A stretch of DNA of 12,207 nt, from assembly GCA_002923335.1 (NCBI GenBank), contig BEHZ01000047.1:1-12207 (forward strand), read 5' to 3'. This document shows, one piece after another, positions 6,758 through 12,207 of this stretch; the stretch's first letter is position 1; every line of letters starts with the position of its first letter. This DNA is from a bacterium HR23 (GTDB lineage: Bacteria > Chloroflexota > Dehalococcoidia > Lucifugimonadales > HRBIN23). The position numbers and the translations under genes are program-made. The notes under the pieces were generated by a model. The model did not search any database. It saw only the letters and a program-made list of their open reading frames with translations, and was not told where the DNA came from.

Positions 6758-7714
6758 GTGCACACCTACATCCTGCGCCGAATCCTGCTGTCTATCCCCA
6801 CTTTCCTGGGGGCAGTGGTGCTGGTGTTCGTGATTATGCGCCTGCTCCCCGGGGATGTGGTGTCGGTGCTGGTGCCGGGGGGTGAAGGCACCACTGCCTC
6901 CACGGAGCAAATACAGCGCTTGCGGGAGCAGTTGGGGCTTACCCGCCCTCTCTACATCCAGTTCTGGGACTGGTTCACTAAGGCGGTGCGCTTCAACTTC
7001 GGCCAATCCCTCTGGACGGGTCAGCCCATTACCAGCGAGTTCAAACTCCGCTATCCGGTTACCATTAGCCTGCTGGTGGTCAGCCTGGCGGTGTCGGTGG
7101 CCATTGCCTTGCCCGCCGGCGTTCTGATGGCCCTGAAGCAGGACACCTGGGTAGATTATGCCTTGCGCATCTTCACCATCGCCGGGCTCTCGGTGCCCAA
7201 CTTCTTCGTGGCCATCCTGCTTATCCTGGGGCTCCTGCTCTTCTTCAACTGGACGCCCCCTTTGGAATACCGCCCCCTCTGGGAGGACCCCTGGCTGAAC
7301 TTCAAGCGCTTCATCCTCCCCGCCGTGGCGACGGGCTACCGCCTCTCGGCCATCGGTGCGCGAATGACCCGCTCCAGCATGCTGGAGGTGCTGAGGGAGG
7401 ACTACATCCGCACCGCGCGGGCTAAGGGCCTGCGGGAGATGGTGGTGGTCTCCCGCCACGCCCTCAAGAACGCCATTATCCCTGTGGTTACCCTGATCGG
7501 GCTGGAGGTCATTGCCCTCTTCGGGGGCATCGTGATCGTGGAGACGGTCTTCACCATCCCCGGGATGGGGCGTTTCCTGGTAGATGCCATCTTCCACCGG
7601 GACTACACCTCGGTGCAGGCGCTGGTGTTTGTCTTCGCCATTTTCGTGCTGGTGGTGAACCTGGTGGTGGACCTGGTCTACGCCTGGCTGGACCCCCGTA
7701 TCCGTTACCGCTAG
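6758..7714 (+). CDS. ABC transporter permease, DppB/OppB type
   Basis: This is the first membrane subunit of the importer, 318 residues with about six transmembrane segments (roughly 8-28, 102-125, 137-163, 187-203, 238-263 and 285-309). The N-terminal RRILLSIPTFLGAVVLVFVIMR and the following LLPGD are typical of DppB-type subunits. The cytoplasmic EAA loop that contacts the ATPase is YIRTARAKGLREMVVVSRHALKNAIIP (216-242). The ETVFTIPGMGR (262-272) and C-terminal YAWLDPRIRY (308-317) signatures are also present. The start is GTG 6758 with GGAG 7 bases upstream; the ATG at 6751 is in another frame. The EAA loop implies that an ATPase partner exists, but none is encoded here. Confidence 0.93.
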   Translation: MHTYILRRILLSIPTFLGAVVLVFVIMRLLPGDVVSVLVPGGEGTTASTEQIQRLREQLGLTRPLYIQFWDWFTKAVRFNFGQSLWTGQPITSEFKLRYPVTISLLVVSLAVSVAIALPAGVLMALKQDTWVDYALRIFTIAGLSVPNFFVAILLILGLLLFFNWTPPLEYRPLWEDPWLNFKRFILPAVATGYRLSAIGARMTRSSMLEVLREDYIRTARAKGLREMVVVSRHALKNAIIPVVTLIGLEVIALFGGIVIVETVFTIPGMGRFLVDAIFHRDYTSVQALVFVFAIFVLVVNLVVDLVYAWLDPRIRYR

Positions 7715-7724
7715 GGAGAGCGAG

Positions 7725-8630
7725 ATGGCGTGGCCTCAGGCGCAGGAACAAAGACTGATGGCGGGCATCTTGGCCAAGCGCCGACGCTGGCTGGCGGGGC
7801 TGGTGCGGTTTGCACGGCGCAAACCCCTGGGCGCGCTAGGGGCGGTGGTGATGCTCCTCTTTGCGGTGATGGCCCTGGCCCCCGGCCTTTTCGGGGCGGG
7901 TAACCCCAACGTGCAAGACGCCGCCCAAATCCTCAAGCCCCCCTCCTCGGCCCACTGGTTCGGCACCGACAACTTTGGACGGGACATGTATAGCCGTATC
8001 GTTTACGGGGCCCGCATCTCGGTGTATGTGGGCCTGGCCTCCACCGTTATCGCCACTCTGGTAGGGCTGGTGCTGGGGTTGGTCAGCGCCTATTACAGTG
8101 GGTGGGTAGACAACCTCGTTCAGCGCCTGATGGACATCCTCTTCACGTTGCCTCCGCTGGTGCTGGCCCTGGCCATCGTTACCATGCTGGGGCCGTCCAT
8201 GAACAATGTGCTCATCGCCATCTCCATTCCCCGCATACCGGGGACGGTGCGCCTGGTGCGATCGGTGGCCCTTTCGGTGAACCATACCCAGTATATGGAG
8301 GCGGCCCGTGCCCTGGGGGCCGGCCCCTTGCGCCAGATGTTCCTCCACATGGCCCCCAACTGCCTGGCGCCTCTTATTGTGTATGCGACGGCCGGGCTGG
8401 GCACCGCCATCCTCACCGAGGCGTCCCTGAGTTTCCTGGGGATGGGGGTGCCTCCGCCGGCGCCCTCGTGGGGGCGGATGTTGTCGGTGGAGGCCATGCG
8501 CTATTTTGAAATCCTTCCGTGGCTGGCCATCTTCCCCGGCATCGCTATCAGCGCAGCGGTCTTCGGGGCCAACCTCTTTGGGGACGCCCTGCGGGACGCG
8601 CTGGACCCCAAACTCCGGGGGCGCACCTAG
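7725..8630 (+). CDS. ABC transporter permease, DppC/OppC type
   Basis: This is the second membrane subunit, 301 residues. A basic cytoplasmic N-terminus (KRRRWLAGLVRFARRK) leads into the OppC_N-type first helix (about 36-56). The characteristic HWFGTDNFGRDMYSRIVYGAR motif (77-97) follows, then about five further helices. The EAA loop is YMEAARALGAGPLRQMFLHMAPN (190-212), followed by TEASLSFLGMGVPPPAPSWG (231-250), a hallmark of this subunit. ATG 7725 lies 10 bases after the previous stop, with GGGAG overlapping that stop region, so translation is likely coupled. The gene ends 52 bases before the converging cupin gene, with no convincing terminator between them. ATPase (DppD/DppF-like) genes do not follow. 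Confidence 0.94.
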   Translation: MAWPQAQEQRLMAGILAKRRRWLAGLVRFARRKPLGALGAVVMLLFAVMALAPGLFGAGNPNVQDAAQILKPPSSAHWFGTDNFGRDMYSRIVYGARISVYVGLASTVIATLVGLVLGLVSAYYSGWVDNLVQRLMDILFTLPPLVLALAIVTMLGPSMNNVLIAISIPRIPGTVRLVRSVALSVNHTQYMEAARALGAGPLRQMFLHMAPNCLAPLIVYATAGLGTAILTEASLSFLGMGVPPPAPSWGRMLSVEAMRYFEILPWLAIFPGIAISAAVFGANLFGDALRDALDPKLRGRT

Positions 8631-8682
8631 CGCCGAAGGGAGACGCCGGCAGGCGCTCTGTAAGCCTGGGGATGGGGTTGCC

Positions 8683-9093
8683 CTACTCTAGAATTTCGTA
8701 GGGGCTGGGGGTGGGCCATTGGGGCACCAGCCCTACGAACATTATGCCTCCCACCACCAGCAGACGCAGGGGCAAATCCCCCGTGTTGAAGGTGCGGTGG
8801 GGGACATCCGGCGGGTTGTAGACGGCATACCCCTCCCGCACCTCGTAGCGCTCCCCTCCGCTTTCCAGCATCCCCCGCCCCTGGAGCACATAGTAGACCT
8901 CTTCACAGTTGTGCTTGTGCAGGGGCGAGTGGGCGCCCGGGGCTATCTCCACGATGCCCATAATCAGGGTCTTGGTGGGCACCCCCGTCTCCGGATAGAT
9001 GACCTTGATATCTCTTACCCCCGGGCGGGCCTCCATGGGGGCGCCGGGACGGAACTCCTCGGGCCGGACCACCACCTTAGGCCTGGGCGTCAT
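8683..9093 (-). CDS. Single-domain cupin protein
   Basis: This is a 136-residue cupin_2-type protein. The frame extends far upstream, but the true start is ATG 9093. GGAGG with 5-base spacing precedes it and the cupin fold begins just after. Motif 1 is GAHSPLHKHNCEEVYYVLQG (53-72), with metal ligands His59, His61 and Glu65. Motif 2 is GYAVYNPPDVPHRTFN (88-103), with His99. The metal site is therefore complete. The last part (GLVPQWPTPSPYEILE) is outside the barrel core. It overlaps the end of the upstream CoA-transferase gene by 17 bases, so it is translationally coupled to it. Cupins of this kind may be dioxygenases, isomerases, decarboxylases or ligand sensors; the substrate is not evident. 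A role in the same organic-acid pathway is inference. Confidence 0.87.
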   Translation of the reverse strand: MTPRPKVVVRPEEFRPGAPMEARPGVRDIKVIYPETGVPTKTLIMGIVEIAPGAHSPLHKHNCEEVYYVLQGRGMLESGGERYEVREGYAVYNPPDVPHRTFNTGDLPLRLLVVGGIMFVGLVPQWPTPSPYEILE

Positions 9094-10474
9094 GTGCACC
9101 TCCCTCTTGTTGTTCTTCCAGAGCCAGCACCTTTCTATAGTCGGGGTCCCAGAAGGCACTGCTCCCGAGGCGCACCTGTGCCTCGGGGGGGCTGGGGCGA
9201 GGGCGCAGGCGCTCGGCGTCCACCGGTTCGGTGCCGATAACGCCGGCCAGTTCCATTTCGGCGATGGCCTCCGGGGAGTAGCCCAACAGGTCGGCGAGAA
9301 CCGGGCGGTTGTGCTCCCCCAGGCGGGCGATGAAGCGGATAGACCCTCGGGAGCGAGAGAACTGATAGGGCCGCACCGTGTAGACACGGGTGCCTACCCC
9401 TTCCACCTCCGGGGGATGGGTGTAGCGCTCAAAGAACCCCCGCTGACGGAAGTGAGGGTCGGTGAGGAGGTCCTTGGCGTGGAAGACGCTGGCGGAGGGG
9501 ATGCCTTGCTCCTGCAGGCGGAGCATCACCGTGCGCTTGTCCAGGGTGCGGGTCCACCGGGCGATAAGGGCGTCCAGGGCGTCCTGGTTGGCCCAGCGGG
9601 CCTCGTATGTGGCGAAGCGGGGGTCCTCCAGCAGGTCGGGACGCCCCATCACTTGGCACAACCGTTTCCACTCCTCTTCGGTGCGGACGGCGATGGTAAC
9701 CCACTCGTCCTGGCCGGCGCAGGGATAGCATCCATGGGGCACCATCCAGCGGTGGGCGTTGCCCATGCGGGGGGGATATGTGCCGGATGTCTGGTATTCC
9801 AGAAGGGCGACCCCAATGCAGGAGATACCCGTCTCATACATGGACATGTCTATGAAGACGCCCTTTCCAGTCCGCCGGCGGTAGTGCAGGGCCATAAGGA
9901 TGACCAGGGCGTTGTTCCATGCCGCGGTGATGTCCATGTAGGAGGGGTTGGCCCGCACAGGGGGGCCACCCTTATAGCCGGTGAGGTGGGAGAGGCCGGT
10001 AACTGCGTCCACGGTGCGGGCGAAGGCCCCATAGCGCCGCCACGCCCCCGTCTGCCCGTAGCCGGTGGTGCGGAGCATAATGATGTCCGGCTTTACCTGG
10101 CGGAGGGCCTCGTAGTCCAGGCCGAAGCGCTCCATCACCCCGGCCCGGTTGTTCTCCGCCACCACATCGCTGATGGCCACCAGGCGTTTGGAGGCATCTA
10201 CCCCTTGGGGCTTGGTGAGGTCCAGGGTCAGGCTCCTCTTGTTGCGGTTCCACAGGTGGTGAATGCCCCCCTGGTCCCAGAAGCGCTGGCCGGGGCGGTT
10301 ATCGGGATACGGTCCCATGGTGCGGGTCTCCACCCGTGCCAGGGACTCCACCCGAATTACCTCCGCCCCCATATCCGCCAGGATGACGGTGCACCAGGGC
10401 AGTTGCAGGTAGTCCTCGACGCTCAGGATGCGCACCCCTTGCAGGGGAAGGGTAGGCGCACCGTGGTTTTCCAT
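9077..10474 (-). CDS. CaiB/BaiF family III CoA-transferase, Asp-containing copy
   Basis: Family III enzymes move CoA between carboxylic acids through an Asp-bound mixed anhydride. This copy is 465 residues from ATG 10474, chosen for AGGGGG 6 bases upstream; the frame's earlier M at 10546 would overlap the upstream gene. N-terminal LADMGAEVIRVES (32-44) and NRNKRSLTLDL (76-86) are family signatures. The region PSYMDITAAWNNAL (177-190) places Asp181 where the catalytic Asp lies. RRRTGKGVFIDMSMYE (199-214) follows. The protein is longer than the usual ~400 residues, mainly through its C-terminal tail. It begins 14 bases after the other CaiB copy, and together they probably form one heteromeric enzyme like SmtAB or BbsEF. 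The acid substrate is unknown. Confidence 0.92.
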   Translation of the reverse strand: MENHGAPTLPLQGVRILSVEDYLQLPWCTVILADMGAEVIRVESLARVETRTMGPYPDNRPGQRFWDQGGIHHLWNRNKRSLTLDLTKPQGVDASKRLVAISDVVAENNRAGVMERFGLDYEALRQVKPDIIMLRTTGYGQTGAWRRYGAFARTVDAVTGLSHLTGYKGGPPVRANPSYMDITAAWNNALVILMALHYRRRTGKGVFIDMSMYETGISCIGVALLEYQTSGTYPPRMGNAHRWMVPHGCYPCAGQDEWVTIAVRTEEEWKRLCQVMGRPDLLEDPRFATYEARWANQDALDALIARWTRTLDKRTVMLRLQEQGIPSASVFHAKDLLTDPHFRQRGFFERYTHPPEVEGVGTRVYTVRPYQFSRSRGSIRFIARLGEHNRPVLADLLGYSPEAIAEMELAGVIGTEPVDAERLRPRPSPPEAQVRLGSSAFWDPDYRKVLALEEQQEGGAHDAQA

Positions 10475-10488
10475 CTCTGTCCCCCTAT

Positions 10489-11685
10489 CTAGATAATGCC
10501 GGTGGCCTTCCAGCGGGCCAGAGCCTCCCGGGGGTAGCCCAGCCATCCGCAGTAGACCTCCTCGTTGTGCTGGCCCAGGAGGGGGGCGGGGCGTATCTCT
10601 CCGGCCGGCTGGCCGTCCAGGCGGAAGCCCGAGCGGGGATAGCGCAGGGTGCCCAGCGCGGGATGGGCCACCTCCTGGAAAGCGCCCCGTTCGTTCAGGT
10701 GGGGGCAGGCTAGCACCTCTTCGGGCGTCTGCACGACCCCCAGCACGAAGCGCTCCCGCATCCCCGTATGGAAGACCTCATACTTGCCCCGCTCCCGCAA
10801 GCGGTCCACCAGGATGGCCTGAATCTCCGCGCCGTGTTGTGCCCGCCCTTCCCGGGTGGCGAAGCGAGGGTCCCGCAGTTCCGGGGCCTGGAAGAAGTCG
10901 GCGAACTTCTCCCACGGGTTGCCCCCGCCCGTGGTGATGCAGATGTATCCATCCTTGCAGGGGAGGTAGTCGCCATCGGTGGGGTTGGGGCTGCGCGGCC
11001 CACGGGTGGCGACTACTCCCAGGTACGCATACTGCACGATGTGCATGGGGGGTTGGCTAGCCACCGCCTCGGCGATGGAGACATCCACGTGCTGGCCACG
11101 GCCCGTCTCCCACCGTTCCATGACCGCCAGCATCGTCGCAATGGCAGCGCACCGCCCCCCCATTATCTGGGCCTGCTCCAGGGCCACCTGCACCGGGGGC
11201 TTGTCGGCATCCCCGCTCAGATACAAGAAACCGCTAATGGCCTGGAGGGTGATGTCCTCCACGGCGAAGTCTTTGTAAGGGCCGTATTGGCCGAAGGGGG
11301 TAACGGAGACGAGGATGAGGCGGGGGTTTATCTCCTCCAGGGCGGGGTAGCCCACGCCCAGGGCGTCCAACTCCCCTGGCCGCAGGTCTTCTATGAGGAT
11401 GTCGGCGCGGCGGGCCAACTCTTTCAACAGGTTTGCGCCCTGGGGCGTGCGGATGTTCAGGGTGATGCCTTTCTTGCCGGTGTTGAAGTAAGCAAAGGTC
11501 AGGCTTTTTTCAGGGTGGGGGATGTTGTGGGGGAAGGGGCCTCGTCGGCGGGCGTAGTCCCCCTCGGGAGGCTCAATCTTGATGACCTGGGCGCCCTGGT
11601 CGGCCAGGAGTTTGGCCGAGAGCGGCCCGGCAACGCCCTGCGACATGTCCAGAACCACCAGATCGTTCACCAGACCGATGCTCAT
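10489..11685 (-). CDS. CaiB/BaiF family III CoA-transferase, copy lacking the catalytic Asp
   Basis: This is a 398-residue family III CoA-transferase of normal length. The N-terminal VLDMSQGVAGPLSAKLLADQ (11-30), GAQVIKIEPPEGD (31-43) and NTGKKGITLNI (68-78) are typical, as is GRGQHVDVSIAEA (195-207). A gapless alignment to the neighbouring copy, anchored on TGKG/TGRG, puts Gln173 (in EQAQIMGGRCAA) at the position of catalytic Asp181. This subunit may therefore be structural or substrate-binding rather than catalytic. ATG 11685 has AAGGAG with 5-base spacing and overlaps the upstream lyase stop as ATGA, so translation is coupled. The family call is firm; loss of activity is inference. Confidence 0.92.
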   Translation of the reverse strand: MSIGLVNDLVVLDMSQGVAGPLSAKLLADQGAQVIKIEPPEGDYARRRGPFPHNIPHPEKSLTFAYFNTGKKGITLNIRTPQGANLLKELARRADILIEDLRPGELDALGVGYPALEEINPRLILVSVTPFGQYGPYKDFAVEDITLQAISGFLYLSGDADKPPVQVALEQAQIMGGRCAAIATMLAVMERWETGRGQHVDVSIAEAVASQPPMHIVQYAYLGVVATRGPRSPNPTDGDYLPCKDGYICITTGGGNPWEKFADFFQAPELRDPRFATREGRAQHGAEIQAILVDRLRERGKYEVFHTGMRERFVLGVVQTPEEVLACPHLNERGAFQEVAHPALGTLRYPRSGFRLDGQPAGEIRPAPLLGQHNEEVYCGWLGYPREALARWKATGII

Positions 11686-12207
11686 CCCTGCTCCTTCTGG
11701 CGCATTATGGACTGCATCCGGCGCTTGAGGTCATCCTTCTGGGCGCACGCCTGGGCGAAGGCCAAAAATTCCCGTAGGGCGTGGGCCACCTGACGGTCTA
11801 TGATACGGCCATCCACGATGGCGAAAGCCTCGCCCTGTGCCCACGCCTGATCAAAGGCGCCCAGGATGCGTTGGGCCTGGGCCACCTCCTCCGGGGGAGG
11901 GGTGAGGCCGGCGTTGCCGGCGTCTACCTGGGCAGGGTGAATGCCTCCGCCGGTGCGGAAGCCGGCCCTTCGCTTGGCCTCCTCCCGGCGCAGGAGCGCC
12001 TCCCGGTCGGCGTAGCCGAAGGGGGCACCGGGGGACCAGACACCGCTGGTAACCTCTTTCCCTAAGGCACGGGCCACCAGGTCGGTCCACCCTCGGTAAA
12101 AGGCCAGCACATCCCTGTCTGCTTCCATCTGGATGCCCATATCGGCGGTCAGGTCGCCGGGGGAGACGCTGCCGAACTGGCGGATGCGAGGGCTGGCCTG
12201 AGCGATG
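11682..12207 (-). CDS. CitE / HpcH-HpaI family acyl-CoA lyase, C-terminal part (5' end off right edge)
   Basis: The frame is open to the right edge, and 174 codons are visible. The M at 12140 is internal, because the 22 residues before it (IAQASPRIRQFG...) continue the family's barrel. Signatures are the FG..DLTADMG segment near the edge (11-24), DREALLRREEAKRRAGF in mid-fragment, and IHPAQV (89-94) followed by N and TPPPEEVAQAQRIL. This matches the C-terminal half of citrate lyase beta, malyl-CoA lyase and citramalyl-CoA lyase. These Mg-dependent enzymes split or join hydroxyacyl-CoA thioesters. The specific substrate cannot be assigned without the N-terminal part. It overlaps the following CoA-transferase by 4 bases, which links lyase and CoA transfer in one operon. 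Confidence 0.87.
   Translation of the reverse strand, partial: IAQASPRIRQFGSVSPGDLTADMGIQMEADRDVLAFYRGWTDLVARALGKEVTSGVWSPGAPFGYADREALLRREEAKRRAGFRTGGGIHPAQVDAGNAGLTPPPEEVAQAQRILGAFDQAWAQGEAFAIVDGRIIDRQVAHALREFLAFAQACAQKDDLKRRMQSIMRQKEQG

Noticed and set aside
8629..8657. AGCGCC / GGCGCT inverted repeat between the converging permease and cupin genes
   Set aside because: The arms are only 6 bases with a 17-base loop and no T-tract on either side, so it is weak as a terminator and likely chance in GC-rich DNA.
8683..9387. Long 234-codon version of the cupin gene
   Set aside because: The first 98 codons overlap the CoA-transferase out of frame and encode low-complexity Ser/Pro/Ala sequence. 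The strong ribosome binding site is at ATG 9093.
8999..10492. A 497-codon plus-strand open frame opposite the first CoA-transferase
   Set aside because: It is antisense to a gene with full family signatures and shows no recognisable protein features.
10768..11793. A 341-codon plus-strand open frame opposite the second CoA-transferase
   Set aside because: It is antisense to a recognised family III CoA-transferase and has the same composition artefact as the other long antisense frames.

Overview
The window is GC-rich, densely coded bacterial chromosome. The gene content suggests a member of the Chloroflexota (Dehalococcoidia/SAR202-like or a relative). The reasons are a long Pro/Thr-rich linker behind the lipobox of a family 5 solute-binding lipoprotein, several CaiB/BaiF CoA-transferases, a dnaA gene away from dnaN, and strong Shine-Dalgarno sites with frequent GTG starts. 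This taxonomic reading is inference; no rRNA or other marker apart from dnaA is present. There are no tRNAs, rRNAs, CRISPR arrays, insertion sequences or phage genes, and no gene-free stretch longer than about 300 bases.

Left block, minus strand, transcribed from about 4712 down to the left edge: etfB, etfA, an unrecognised 145-residue protein, a CopD-like membrane protein, dnaA, and the first 72 codons of a small secreted protein that runs off the left edge. etfB-etfA and the next two genes are closely spaced and look like one operon behind a good sigma-70-type promoter (-35 at 4743-4748, -10 at 4719-4724). dnaA sits 171 bases further on and may have its own promoter.

Middle block, plus strand, 4890-8630: a lipoprotein peptide/nickel-type solute-binding protein followed by its two permeases (DppB-like and DppC-like). 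They are driven from a candidate promoter at 4821-4849 that diverges from the etfB promoter. No ATPase gene accompanies them within the window.

Right block, minus strand, 12207 down to 8683: the C-terminal part of a CitE/HpcH-HpaI-type lyase, two CaiB/BaiF family III CoA-transferases, and a single-domain cupin. All are tightly coupled (4-base overlap, 14-base gap, 17-base overlap). A pair of CaiB-type subunits next to a CitE-type acyl-CoA lyase has the logic of hydroxy-dicarboxylate activation and cleavage: CoA is moved onto an organic acid, then a C-C bond of the hydroxyacyl-CoA is cut, as SmtAB plus malyl-CoA lyase do in Chloroflexus. One CaiB copy keeps the catalytic Asp and the other has Gln at that place, so the two probably form a heteromeric enzyme. 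The converging ABC importer could supply a substrate and the ETF could take electrons from an acyl-CoA dehydrogenase, but these functional links are inference from proximity.

I did not find a clearly novel system. The points most worth a second look are the split-role CoA-transferase pair with its lyase and cupin, the unknown gene in the etf operon, and the promoter-overlapping palindrome at 4713-4722.
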